Numbered from the stretch's first letter, positions 43,171 through 55,018 are shown. The stretch is DNA of 64,000 bases from Amanita rubescens (GCA_015039365.1 WION01000050.1:177895-241894); one strand, 5' to 3'. Numbers and translations: made by a program. Notes: generated by a model not told the origin, from the letters alone.

Positions 43171-44641
43171 TCGTAGTCGGGACCATCTGTTGAGTACAGA
43201 GCTTTGACACTCCCAATCAAGAGTGTCACATATCGCGCTCCCAGAGAGCACACACGACGCAATACACACACTAGCCATCAAGACAAAGTTTCATTGAGCC
43301 GTAGAGTAAGCTCAGACTGCACCTAGGTTGTTGACGGTGTAGAATTTGATAGTTCCAAGTCACCAAAGTATTTGAGAATCGAAGAATACTATCTGCGTAC
43401 ATGGAAAGCGGGAAGGCCATGTGAGTAACAGTGCTAAACCTCAAATATACCTTGTCACTGACGTGAACGAAACGTTAGACCGACGTAAAGCTGGGTACTG
43501 AGCGAACGATGACGAAGATCCGTTTTTTCCGTATTGACGAGCGACCGGCGATTGAGTGTCAGTGAGTTCGCGCTGCGCCTAGGCTTTACGTTTTTGACGT
43601 CGAATCTAGATTATGAACTTCATGCACAGACATGTATGACGGTGGATTTAGCGTTGTGTAATCAAGTTGTCCACGAAGTATGCAAGAATCCAAATATACA
43701 GTTATGATTGATGTGAAGCTGGGTGGTGAAAGTAGGATGTCGAAAATGCGGCTTTCCGTGTCGATGAGTGGTTAGCGAACAAGTGTCAGTGAGTTCGGAC
43801 TGCGCCTAGCGTTTGATATCACCCAGATACGACGGCGGATCTAGCCTTTGTTGGAATTCAGCATCACGAAAGCCAAAGTGCTCTGACCGTGGCTCATAGA
43901 ACAGTCTAGAACCTGCATTTGGCGGGAAATGTGTTGCCGTTTGGGGTGTGACCTCAGGAAGTGGCAAGCCACACCGCTGTACCACTTGCAGAACTTTAAT
44001 CGCCTGACATGCTTCTACTCTATATCCACGAATCTCACGTCACGGGATAACACGAAGATATCTAGTCTATCGCGTGTGTTTTCCAAGGCTCGGCCGACGC
44101 GAAGCCTGGCAGACTGGTTCAAGATACACCTATTGGGGCTATTTCCTCTTTCCCATCTCTCGAATTCAAGCTAACTCCCTTTGCAGATACCTATCCCCAT
44201 ATTGGTAAGGATGCGGCCCCACACGTACTCCTTCAATTCCGTTGACTGCACCCTAGATATTCACCGAGCACTGCCAGATGCCAGTGCATCCATTAGCGTG
44301 TCGATCCGCGATTATGAGCATCGCGTTATTCAGGGCCCAAGACCGGGGAATTCACCAGTGTTAACATATCTCGTCCTGGACCTTCCGGAATGTTCATCCC
44401 CATTGACACCGCGGCCGCTCGTGACTAGTGACTATTGACTAGACCTAGTTGATGAGAACGTTCAAAACCCGTCTCCAAATTGATCACCAGCGTCACTTTA
44501 ACTTCTTTCAAACATGATTTTGGCCGCATGTGACCGGGGTTCTGCAAGCTTGGTCATTTCTTTCTTGATGACAGTCGTTGTCAGCGAACATGGCAATAAG
44601 TATAAAGCGAGCCCAAATTGATCACCCTGAATCACTCCAAA
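43171..44641. other. Array-type spacer repeats
   Basis: No gene. 43395-43690 matches the 3' flank of the 25.0 kb pseudogene, 43920-44190 matches the leader at 30090-30330, and 44285-44430 matches 45780-45920. The last 20 bases before the next ATG include a TATAAAG box (44601-44607). Confidence 0.6.
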
Positions 44642-45220
44642 ATGCAGCGCGCAGAAGGAAATCTAACGACCGGGACCTACATTTCTATCTGTAACGCGAA
44701 CAGCGACGAAAGTGTTGCTAAAGTAGAAGCCAAAGGGAATGACTATCAAGTATTAGGCATAAAGAATAGAAACGACGAAAATAGTGAAGTACGTACAATA
44801 CCAACACCCGCAGGTGTTTTTTATTCATATTGTCTAGTGGCATATTGAGAGCATGGGGAATGACCGTTATAGGGCTTACAGCAAGAAATTTGGGAACGCC
44901 TTCACGCCTTCAATCTACGCCGAGGGTGCTCTCGTTGATCAAGCCAAGGGACCCACCATCTTCATCTTCAGAGAAACTGAAACTAAAGGAGAATACTTGT
45001 TAGTCTATTATAGCTATTCATACTCATATCTTCATCGACAAATGATTTCATAGCATGTCTTATGATGAACATCCATCCTGGTATATCTGTCCGTTGGGAT
45101 ATAGTTCTGGCGTAAGTTAAAGATTGTATATGAAATGGATATGGCTCACAATGTGCTCAGTATAAGATCTCGGCTGACCCAAGCCAGGCGCGTTGGTCAT
45201 ACTTCAAAGTAGATAACTAA
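44642..45220 (+). CDS. Trefoil inhibitor-like protein, diverged member A (intact)
   Basis: Four exons: MQRAEGNLTTGTYISICNAN...NRNDENSE, then WHIESMGNDRYRAYSKKFGN...ETETKGEYL, SMSYDEHPSWYICPLGYSSG, and YKISADPSQARWSYFKVDN with stop at 45218. Exon borders and phases equal those of array copies 1-3, and the W.IE..GNDRYR and KGEY strands are shared, although the protein sequence has diverged far more than the array copies have from each other. TATAAAG is 35 bases upstream. Family I66-like, tentative. Confidence 0.6.
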
Positions 45221-46440
45221 GTATGCGTTTGGGGCTTTGGACGTACGCCAGGCTTTAAGCGTGTCGATTGATTTCGGTTAGTATGACGGGTTGAACGATT
45301 CACTGTCCGATGGTATAGGAGGGTAGAAAATGCAGTCGAATTGCAAAAATGAAGTTTCATTAAGCCGTGGTCGAACAAGCCGAGGGCAGCCATCGTTATT
45401 CTTTTGTTTAGTCTTATTGCCATCCACTCTCACGGCAACCCCGCAATCTTGATCGATCTAATAAACGACGAATACCGATGGTCAGTCTTAATCATCAAGA
45501 AGGAAAACCTTGAAAGAGGGTCTACGGGGATTGCACGGTAGCGACAAAGTAACCCTTCCGGGTGTCTTTGTAACATTTCCATGTGGCCGGAGGTTCCGAA
45601 ACTAGATTCGCTACGCTTGTGAGAAACGAAAAGGACCCCCGAGCGGGTCATTAACCCCACTTCTAACCTTTCTGGGGTCCACTATAGGCCCGTTCCTAAG
45701 AACATGTCTGAGCTTGGCATGAAACCTCGTATTGGTTGCAAGGAAATGAAGTCAAGAAAAGGACAGCCTGAGATCGTATCCATTAGCGTGCTGATCTGCG
45801 ATCATGAGTACTGCGTTAATCAGCACCAAAACCCTTACGGTACGGGGATTTCACAGCGTTAAAATATCTCATCCTGGACCTTCTGGAATGTTCATCCCCA
45901 TCTCCACCGCGGCAGACATAGTTAGTGAGAACATTCAAAAGGCATTTAGCCTGATTCGACGAGAGACAACTGACAGATTCTTAGAAAGGTTAGAAATGTC
46001 AATAAAGCTCAGAACAAGAATGTGGCTGCCTTGTGATTTCTGGATACGTTAATAAGCAATAATGACCAAAAGCGTTCTATGTATGGACCCCGGGATTTCC
46101 AATATAGCCGTTTCAATGTCTATTCGGGCATTCTGTGCCTTGCCTTAGTCTTGGAAGAAAGTGAACATAACACAATCAAGCTCACATTTAGGTGTCAACC
46201 GGTGCGGTTAGGCATGGTAGTTCTTAGACGACGTCGTTAGCGATGCTACTAGGAAGAGGAAATGGTTACAATCAAGATCGTCGTGCGGGATCTGATGCTA
46301 GTGCGTTGAATGGAGTGAAGAGATCAGTTATTTGTGAATTGACCCGCGTCGGTGGAATGCATGATTGATGCGTGTCAATGTTGTGGCGCATGCCGAACCA
46401 TGAAGCAGATAAAAGAGCGGAAGTAGGTAGCGACTAGCTG

Positions 46441-47017
46441 ATGACATCCCGATTGCAACCCGCAACAGGTCCTTTGCAAACAGGCCTATATATTGCTTCC
46501 TTTTCCGCGCGTAATCAACTCCCTGCGGTGAGAACCAATGATGGAACCACCAAGTTAGAGGTAGTAGCTGGTGAACCCGACGCAGATACAGCGGTATGAA
46601 CAGTTGGAACCTTGACTTGCCTGCCTGACGAAATATTTCAGTGGTTTGTCGAGAACCTGGGCAATGACCGATACAGAATTTCCCATAGGTTCTCGGGCAA
46701 ATCGTACCAGCCTGAAGTACATGTTCAAGGCGCTTCCGTCCATCAGGAATGCGATCCGAACGAGTGGATAGTGAAAGAATTAGAAACAAAGGGGGAATAT
46801 TGGTAGGAATTATGCGATGCCTGATCTAAAAGTTCGTGCGGCTTATAATGTCAAAAGTGCCTCTCCAGTAAACCACCCCGATTTATATGCACATGTAGCT
46901 GAAGATGGCAGCGGGGTAAGTCTTGCAAAATCGACACAAAGTACTTGACTGACCAAGGAACTAGTTCCACTTGTCCATCGAGAAGGCGGGATGGAAGTAC
47001 TACAAATTGAACAATTG
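46441..47017 (+). CDS. Trefoil inhibitor-like protein, diverged member B (intact)
   Basis: Four exons: MTSRLQPATGPLQTGLYIAS...GEPDADTA, WFVENLGNDRYRISHRFSGK...NEWIVKELETKGEY, CASPVNHPDLYAHVAEDGSG and FHLSIEKAGWKYYKLNN. It links the two groups: the PATGPLQTG start is as in the array, the GNDRYR and ETKGEY parts are as in member A. The third exon (PDLYAHVAEDGS) has the same register as PDLHACAEING of array copy 1, which supports the splice model for all members. Its 3' half and flank were copied to 51.5 kb. Confidence 0.65.
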
Positions 47018-47143
47018 AAGGCGGTCACCCATGAAAGTTATGCTGAGAATCGAGATCTATATGATGTCTCAATATTGATCATGTCTTCGTACCAAATTAA
47101 AGTGTTTTGTGTAAAGAATACAGATTATGCAGTCGGTGCGTGG

Positions 47144-47715
47144 GGTGCAACAGTAGAATCTACGAGAGCCTCTAGGGGAGGTTTTGGTGGATGAAGAACC
47201 GGGGCGGAGTAGAGAGTGATGAATTCCATCCGCTTCGCCGCTTCTTGACGTCGTAGAACTGTTATGAATGTTAAATGGAAAATTTTTTTGAACGAAACCA
47301 CATACTCTCTATAGCAAGTTCTTCGCGTAGGGGAATGCCTCCGATCTCAAATATCCGGTTGGAACGCTGCGAAGGAAATGTGAGGATAATCACAAATCGT
47401 TATGAGATAAGACTGACTGAGTTGCCCAATACTTGAACGTTCCTTTACCTTGAGCTTCGTTACCCTAAGACAGGTTATTACACACAGCGCACACATAATC
47501 TCGACTTTATGCAGACAGGAATATCCTGGGAAACTCGGGGACAACTTTTAATCCTTTCGATGCACGGGCCTTTCGTCTATCACGTCCTCGGCGCTGCTGA
47601 GCTGCTTGGCCGTCAGCCTAGTATGGCCGTTCCCTGTGATTCTAATTCCATCTTCTCCATAACTAAGGGTTGTGCCCTTCGTTATAGGAATTGAGACGAC
47701 AGCGAATGCGAATGT
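47144..47715 (-). pseudogene. Mitochondrial ribosomal protein L16 gene, decayed copy
   Basis: Sequence parallel to 51720-52340 of the working gene, including intron sequence, so it is a DNA-level copy. It has a 16-base deletion near 47200, missing bases in GGCCGTCAGCCTA(GTAT)GG, and altered splice sites. Only the 3' half of the gene is represented; the region that should hold exon 1's 5' end is replaced after 47715. Confidence 0.8.
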
Positions 47716-47849
47716 GATGAAAGAGAGTAATCAACCCCAAACTTGCGCCGTCATGATGCATGATGTATCCTCCCCGTCCTCCAATCACCTGAATATTCGA
47801 CCAAAGGTAAGTTGAAGCTGTGCGTGGTACCTGCTTTCATACCAGTCCA

Positions 47850-49260
47850 GGTCAACTTACGATGTGCTTCAACTTTAGCTCAGCCAAGAATAAACGTTTG
47901 AACACATATAAACTCCTGAACAAGTGGCAACGACCGATCTTCTTTACGATATCATTGAAAGAGCATGGGCGTTGCCATGCAACCCTATCGAACGCATCCA
48001 ATTCTTGGGCGGCCGTCTTTGAGAACGTATTCTCGTTCGACATCCACGTCCGCCTTGCAAATCCTTCTATCATCTTGTTGTCAACAACCCTCGCGACTTT
48101 TCAAGATGCCAAACGATCACGTTCAACGTCTACTCCAACCACCGCCGTCCCCAAGCATTCGGCTTGAACTTCCTCGCGGACGAACAAATCTGCGCGATAT
48201 CGGAAATTTTCTTCCCCACGCGTAGAAAGCTCATCAGAGACCTCAAAGGGGGGAAGTGCCACTTGATTCCCGTGATATGACCGGATATATGGCGTTCCCC
48301 TATTGAAGAACTGAATACGTGAACAAGAATTCATGTCGATTCAAGTTACCCGTCTGTCTACGACTATCGATAGCCCCGCAATGCTGTCCAGCGAAGACGG
48401 CTGGTCGCCATCACCCAACGTCACGCGCGATAGCTCGGTCGCATCGATCGACTCAAGCCAGAACCGTCAAAACAAGATGAAAACCCCCGAAGAACTTATC
48501 TAATAATCAAATAAAGATCCATGGCGTTCAAGCTGTCTTGGCGACGGATGCCCTCCCACGTAAGTAGCTTATTGTTTTCGTTTGTCTTTGCACGCGCTTA
48601 TCGACTTGACATTGGAAAAGGGTTCTCCCGCCTTCTCATGAACAGCTATTCCCAAACTGGTCGAAGTGGGATACTTCAGTAAAGGATCTGGGATGTTTTC
48701 GGGCCTCCTCAACGCGTTTGAGCCGTATGTCGTGCAATGCCTTACCATCCCCTCGTTGTGCGGTTACAGCGAAATCCTGGTTGAGGCTATGAAATACGAC
48801 GACTGGGTCCATTTCCACGATACGGTGCAAGCGCAGGTTAGCCTTGCCGATGTGACTTCCGACTCGGACATTCATGGGAAATCTGGATCGGATCACCCTG
48901 AGTTCAGGGAAGTAGGAGGAGGTTAGAGCGATGGGATTTCTGAAAACTGCTAGCGAGAAGGCTGTGTTTAGGAAATACGCATGTTCAAAGGAAAGGAAGC
49001 CGAGTTTAGGTATATCAACTCTAAAGGGAAGGAGACATGGTTTGAAGAGGGTGTCGAAAAGGTACTTGCTATCTATCGACCGCAGGGTGTCAGCAAGGAG
49101 AGCTTGGTACTCGGTACGTACTTCCGGTTTGCTATCCTCGCTCACTAACAATGTTATAGGCCAGTTGTTGCCTGATGTTTTCAATGCAGTCCCTCTTCGT
49201 CGTATTTTCCGGGGATCCAGGGATCTTTTATATCGCACGAGTTTCAACGTGGTATAATAT
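47850..49260 (+). pseudogene. Unrecognised remnant region with broken frames
   Basis: On the plus strand a series of protein-like stretches are separated by stops: YDIIERAWALPCNPIERIQF, ITFNVYSNHRRPQAFGLNFL, FEPYVVQCLTIPSLCGYSEI, LVEAMKYDDWVHFHDTVQAQ and EAEFRYINSKGKETWFEEGV. The last would fit one frame after a stop or intron. I do not recognise the family. The minus frame 48636-49247 is open for 203 codons, but its composition suggests a shadow. Most likely one or two decayed genes. Confidence 0.35.
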
Positions 49261-50422
49261 TCATCTAATGCTTTAGCGATTAATATTCCTCGTAACAGTT
49301 ACAAGGCTGTTTGCCATCCTCCATACGCGTAGTCGATGGTCCTATTTTACTCTCATGTATGAGGACCACGAAAAATAAGGGATTTGCGTAGACCGGTGTA
49401 CTTGTTTCAATGTAAAATTGTTAGTTTCATGGTATGATTTTCATTTCTCTCGTTTTTCCGTACCGCTTCATTCTGCACCAATCCCCAACAACCCTTTTTT
49501 ATCGCTCCTATGTATAAAGGCCGCCGCATACTCCAATTGACCTCATCATTATGAAGAATCTCCTATCTCTCCTCGGCGTAATTTCTCCAATTATGGGCTC
49601 CTTTCATTGTTGGGGCCAAACGTCAGCCATTGGGCCAGCGCACATTACGTGGGCAGACGATGTCATCGTCTGCTTGCGCCATGGTGGTGATCGCCATTAT
49701 AATCCATAGTATCCGTAAAGCGCTAAAGGTGCTTACGCTTTAGTAGGCCGGGACGTCCACGGTATATCACGAGGAACAAGCACCGAACTTAAACCCAGAT
49801 GGCCACAATACATGTCAAGATGATATGGAAGCGAACCATCACCGGTCACCCTTGAACGACGTGTAGGCGTCGGATACGACTAGGAACTACACCATAATCC
49901 GAGGTGACTCAACACCCTATCACCCATCTACCCGCATGTCCTTTCATGTGTTGTTGTATTCGGAGAACATCCGATGAGTTAGTCATCTGAGAGGATGAAA
50001 ACTTGCTATAGGGTGCACACCTCCGTCGCCATCTTTGGAACACGTTATCATTTTCATTCCCACCGAGTAAGTAGAAGAATTGAGTTAAAGTTGGAGCGAC
50101 GGTTCATATGACCAAGAGTATTACTAGCGCATTATCAAGGGCAGCAGCCCAGTAGGAACCCGTGTCGGAATCGGAAGCGGGAACCGAAGGCAGCCGCGGA
50201 GAAAGCTCGGCAGGATAGGGGAGTTACGTCATTGACTCAGAATCCTCACCAGGCCAAGAACATCAGCGTCGAATCCTGGCATGCGAGATTTCTCAATTTC
50301 GTAACTATAAAAGACCCCCAAGTATGCGCCCTGTTCTTCACTCCTCGCTAGCTCCGCTCAGTCACAAGCGACACGTCCAGTCTTTTTATTAGCTGCTCTC
50401 TAGTTCTTCTTGCGCAACGAAA
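49261..50422. other. No supported gene
   Basis: Contains a short frame at 49551 with a secreted-looking start (MKNLLSLLGVISPIMGSF) that ends after about 50 codons. The rest is spacer and the promoter of the MARVEL-like gene. Confidence 0.35.
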
Positions 50423-51083
50423 ATGGCTGCCTGGCGTTTTAGCCGTCTCTTCCTCTACGTCCTCATCGTACGCTGGTTTTCCTACGGCTTAAAAAATACC
50501 TGCTCACTTATCGTGTCTCAGTGGATCTTTTCAGTTATTTTGATTGGTTTCACGGCTTCACGTATACACTTCACGCACGCAACGTCTTCTTTCTTCGGTA
50601 CGCTGGCTTTTACATTCTCTAATTCTTCAATTGACATGCCAAATCAGAACCTATCACGGCTGAAATTCTTTCCACGAGCATCATCGCGTTACTTTGGACG
50701 ACATACATGTAAGCACATTTTTTTCGAGTCAAACGAAGCAGTTTCTAATGGCTCCCGTTAGTATCCTATTCCTTGGGGTTCAGGCCGGCGGTATTGCAGC
50801 TTCGTATGCCGTTGAGAACTTCTTCAACATCATCTTATGGGTGCTGTACCTTGTCGGCAATGCGATCTTCTCCCACAAATTCGCCCACATTGGCACGTGC
50901 CGCAGGGGCGCAGAGACTTGTCGCGTTCTTACTGGGATCATGGCTTTTGCTTGGATCAACTGGGCCTTCCTTACTTTCCTCATCATTATCAGTCTCGCAC
51001 ACATGTCTGTAGTTGGCGCGTCACCCATTGACCCCAGCTACAGCGACAGGAGGGAGGAAGCGGAGGTTCGCGAGCGTGCATAA
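50423..51083 (+). CDS. MARVEL-like four-helix membrane protein
   Basis: Four exons with clean GT-AG introns. Hydrophobic segments are RLFLYVLIWIFSVILIGFTA, ILSTSIIALLWTTYIILFLG, NFFNIILWVLYLVGNAIFSH and AFAWINWAFLTFLIIISLAH, four helices with both ends predicted in the cytosol. A conserved-looking loop, HIGTCRRGAETCRVLTGI, lies between helices 3 and 4. This matches the MARVEL-domain proteins common in basidiomycetes, which sit in membrane microdomains or vesicles. The short tail is charged (YSDRREEAEVRERA). No specific partner can be named. Confidence 0.75.
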
Positions 51084-51530
51084 CAAATGGCAAGGTCTCT
51101 CCAAAACCCTTATTTACGTAATCTGTTGCCTATCTTATCTTCGACCTAGCTTTACGTAGCCTCCTTCTCTTTTTCCCTTTTCTCAGTTGGTGAGGTTATA
51201 CCTTAGCCTTAACCTGACTTGTTGTAGCAGCGTAATAAGCTTTGTAATCGCATTCACATTCACACTCGGTTCCGAGGTCTGGTCTTATGTAGAAAAAGGG
51301 TTCGAAATCGCAGTTTGTAATGCCGTCTCGATGGGAAAAAAAAGTGAGTAGTGGAGCAAGGATGGTCCCACACGTACTCCTTTAGCTATTTGAACATTCG
51401 GCAATCGAACTTGGTTCGATCGGTCCAGACGTATGCGATAAAGGAAATGCTTGGCCTTTTAAGGATCCTCTTAGTTATTTATGAGTTGACTCACGAAGGA
51501 GGCTCCCTGCGCGATGATGCACATAGAGCT

Positions 51531-51660
51531 GTAGTAGCTAGTGAACCCGATGCAGATGGAACCTCGACTTGCCTGCCTGACGGAATATTTCAGTGGTTCG
51601 TGGAGAACTTGGGCAACGACCGATAATGGGTTCTCGGGCAAATTGTACCACAGCTCAATA
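51531..51660 (+). pseudogene. Trefoil inhibitor-like gene fragment
   Basis: Matches 46560-46690 of member B (end of exon 1, intron, WFVENLGNDR), then jumps to sequence equal to 47065. About 375 bases of the gene were lost. It marks the right copy of the segmental duplication. Confidence 0.75.
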
Positions 51661-51713
51661 TGGATCATGTCTTCGTACCAAATTAAACTGTGTTTTTGTG
51701 TAAAGAATACAGA

Positions 51714-52525
51714 TTATGCGGTTGGTGCATGGGGTGCAACAGTAGAATCTACGAGAGCCTCTAGGGCAGGTTTTGGTGGATGAAGAACCAAATTGCCTAA
51801 ACGGGGCGGAGTAGAGCGAGTGATGAATTCCATCCTTGTTGGAAGCTTCGCCGCTGCTTGACGTAGAACTGTTATGAATGTTAAATGGAGAATATGTTTG
51901 GAACAAGAGGGCATACAGTCTCTAGCAAGTTCTTCACGTAGGGGAATGCCTCCAATTTCAAATATGACACGTCCAGTGGGAACGCTACGAGGGAGGGAAT
52001 ATGAGGGAAAGTCGTAAATCATTATGAGATAAGACGGACCGAGTTGCCCAAAACTCGAACGTTCCTTTACCTTTACCCATACGAGTTTCGTTACCCTAAG
52101 ACAGGTTATTACACGCAGAACACACATAATCCCGGAATATATCTAACCTTTATGCAGACTGGGATATCAGGGAAAACTCTGAGGAAGATTTTTAGTCCCT
52201 TCAATGCACGGGCCTTTCGTTTTAACACTTCTTCGGCGGTGGTGAGCTGCTTGGCCGTCAGCCTATGGCCGTTCCCTTTGATTCTAATTCCATATTCTCC
52301 ATAAGCAAGGGTTGTGCCCTTCGTTGAACCGCCTATAGGAATTGGGACACGGCCTTTATGACGCTTGAGGTGTTTAACCTGTCGTGGTGCCAATTGAGTG
52401 CGAGCTCTGCTGAACAAGCTCAGAGGTCCAAGCACTGTCGGCGCATGCTGGAATGTTGGCTTGCTGGTGCGCAGGAAGGACCGAGCTTTGGACACCGAAC
52501 GCGACAGCGATGAAAGGGAAAACAT
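51714..52525 (-). CDS. MRPL16: Mitochondrial ribosomal protein L16 (uL16m)
   Basis: Four exons. The N-terminus is a basic, Ser/Arg-rich mitochondrial targeting sequence (SLSRSVSKARSFLRTSKPTF). The conserved body is RTQLAPRQVKHLKRHKGRVP, GGSTKGTTLAYGEYGIRIKG, HRLTAKQLTTAEEVLKR, KIFLRVFPDIPVCIK, then GNETRMGKGKGTFEFWATR, VPTGRVIFEIGGIPLREELA and RQAAAKLPTRMEFITR. These are the signature blocks of bacterial and mitochondrial L16 near the ribosomal peptidyl-transferase centre. The gene is intact. It is divergent from PRP3, with 83 bases between the two start codons, so they share a short bidirectional promoter. A decayed copy lies at 47144-47715. Confidence 0.95.
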
Positions 52526-52608
52526 ATAATTATGTAATCAACCCTTGCTTGCTTCCGCTCCTCCAACACCCCCTTACAGACTGGAGTTTGTCCCGCAGCG
52601 CCAGCAAC

Positions 52609-55018
52609 ATGAGCGATAGAAAACGTGCCCTAGAGGCTAACGGGGACTCTGTCAGTAGCAAGAGACTGAAAAGGTCTGCCTTTAAGTTGTTGTTTTTTCG
52701 TAACTGCCACTGATTCCAATCCTCACAGCGACGTGAGTCATTTTCTTCCACTTTCGTATCTCAAAGGTGAATTAGCCTTTTCTGAATACGCTCTAACATG
52801 TTTCTATAACCTTTTTTCTACCCCAGACGTCTTCTAATACCTCAACTCCTTCAAGGGTAGGTGCACTCTAATAGGTTGTATGGACATTCCTGACTTTCTT
52901 AATAGACCACTGCAGATGCTGAGCTCATTGCTCGGAAACGAGCAGAGATATCAGCGAAATTGGCTTCTTTCCGCAGTGTATCATTCGGAGTCGGTACGGG
53001 TCCTCCAACTATTACACCCAAGTTTGCGGCGCCTATTCCGGTGAAGCCAGCTGCTCCTTTGCCCACCGTTCCTACACCCTCTCCGTCTGCCTCTAGTCGT
53101 ACAACATCTGCAGCAGGTCCTTCTGGTCCTGGAACTCCTGCTACATCAGATGACTTGGCGCGGCGGGTTGCCGAGGCAAAGCGTCGAGTTGCGGAAGCGC
53201 AAACCAAATTGGCGGTCAAAGACAACCCATACATGGTGAGTTTGTTGATATAAGCGCGAATACACCACTAAGGTCTCGGTTATAGTCGGTGTCGCAAAAC
53301 AAGAAGAAGGGCAGTGCGCCGGTGGAACAGGCTCAACAAGGTGCCGGCCTCAAAATGGCTGCTCATCCTTTACTGTTGGATACGACGCCTACACTTCCTC
53401 AATCGAAAAAGGATCGATATAAGCCCATGCAACCCAAGTTTGCATCGATCAAGGTAGGGTCTTTTTTCGTGATTTTCATCTATCTCATGTTTAACCACTT
53501 GAACACAGGCGAACGCCAGAAACGCTCCTACACCGCCACCGCCGCCGCCTCCAACTAAGCCCCCTGAGAGTTCCAACCCTTATGCTGTCGCAGTAAAAGA
53601 CACGGGCTTCGAGGGCGCTCCGCGCGAACGGTCTGGCCGATCCTTCCGATTTAACCCCAAGGGCAAATATGTTGCCCTTGCCAACCAAGTACGGCGAGAA
53701 AACCAACTGGAGGACCTTAAGCAGAGAATTGCGGAGAGTGCACGCAAGGCAGGGTTCGACGGTGATATGTCAATAGAAAAAACTCTCAAGGTGAGGGGCT
53801 TGATATCCAGAGGGTCAGGTTTTGCTGATACGAATGGTTTCGTCAGAGACCTCCGCCGCCAGCTACCGAATGGTGGGATGCGTCATTATTACCAACCAAG
53901 TCTTACGACGATTTGGAGTTTGGGCCCGAATATTTAAATCTTGACGGGCCAAGCTCTCCCATCACGATCTATGTTCAGCACCCGATTCCCATACCAGCTC
54001 CTGGTGATAAGAATAAGGCCGCGTTGAAACCGATGAAGCTCACGACAAAGGTGTGCTAAATTTTATACCTAGTAACCCTAATACTAATGTCGGGAATAGG
54101 AGCAAAAGAAGATGAGGAGATTACGGCGCAAGGAATCGCTACAGGACAAGCGGGACAGGATTCGGATGGGTTTACTACCACCCGATGCTCCCAAAGGTCA
54201 GTTCTCTTTTTCTGTGCATAGACACCGTTCTAACACCAAGTCTTCGTGTAGTCCGCCTTGCCAACCTAATGAAAGTTCTCACATCGGACGCAGTGCAAGA
54301 TCCTACCCGTGTGGAAGCTCGCGTACGGCGAGAAGTCGCAATGAGAAAACATCAACACGAGAAGATGAACGCGGAGCGCAAACTTACTGACGAAGAAAGG
54401 AGAGAGAAGATCGAAACCAAAAAGGCGGAAGAAGATAAAAAAGGGATTTATGGTGCTGTGTTCAAGTACGTTGTCAACGTTGATTCATTGTATAGAAACT
54501 GATTGTTTTCTACTAGGGTTGCCAAACTCCATGATCCAGCGCACCAGTTCAAAGTTCGGAGAAATGCGGAACAGATGAATTTGTCTGGTGTCTGCATCTT
54601 CAACCCACAATTCAATTTCGTCTATGTAGAGGGCGGCGCCAAATTCATTAGACAATATAAGCGTCTAATGATACACCGAATTGTATGGACCGAGTCTGCT
54701 CGTCCCCGAGGCCGGGAGGAGGTTGAGCTGGAAGAAAATCCAGAGGAAGCAGAAAAAGCGGGACCTTCTGTTAATGGGATCGTTGCGGCTGATGCGCCTG
54801 CCAATGGCGGCGAGGCGGAGGAAGAAGATAGTCCCTCTCTACAGAACAACAAATGTTGGCTGATTTGGGAAGGTCTGTTGAGAGACCGGGTGTTTAATAC
54901 GTTCAGGGCCAAGAGCTGCCCAACTGATAGAGATGCTAAGGAGTTGTTGGGAGAGAAGATGCGTGGATATTGGGATCAAGCAAAGAATTGGAAGCCGGAG
55001 GAGGAGGAGCTGTTCTAG
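52609..55018 (+). CDS. PRP3: U4/U6 small nuclear ribonucleoprotein Prp3
   Basis: About ten exons. N-terminal MSDRKRALEANGDSVSSKRL is a low-complexity start; TTADAELIARKRAEISAKLA begins a Pro/Ala-rich and coiled region. The Prp3 domain is clear: RSFRFNPKGKYVALANQVRR, LEDLKQRIAESARKAG, PPATEWWDASLL, QKKMRRLRRKESLQDKRDRI, MGLLPPDAPK, VRLANLMKVLTSDAVQDPTR, then the C-terminal DUF1115 domain from GVCIFNPQFNFVYVEGGAKF to WLIWEGLLRDRVFNTF. Prp3 is a core protein of the U4/U6 and tri-snRNP, clamping the U4/U6 duplex before splicing. An acidic insert (EEVELEENPEEAEKAG) sits inside DUF1115, common in fungi. Fully open and intact; first exons are very short (one is a few bases). Confidence 0.97.

Noticed and set aside
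48636..49247. 203-codon minus-strand frame
   Set aside because: No recognisable motif, no promoter, and plus-strand protein-like stretches occupy the same DNA. Kept only as a possibility within the remnant region.
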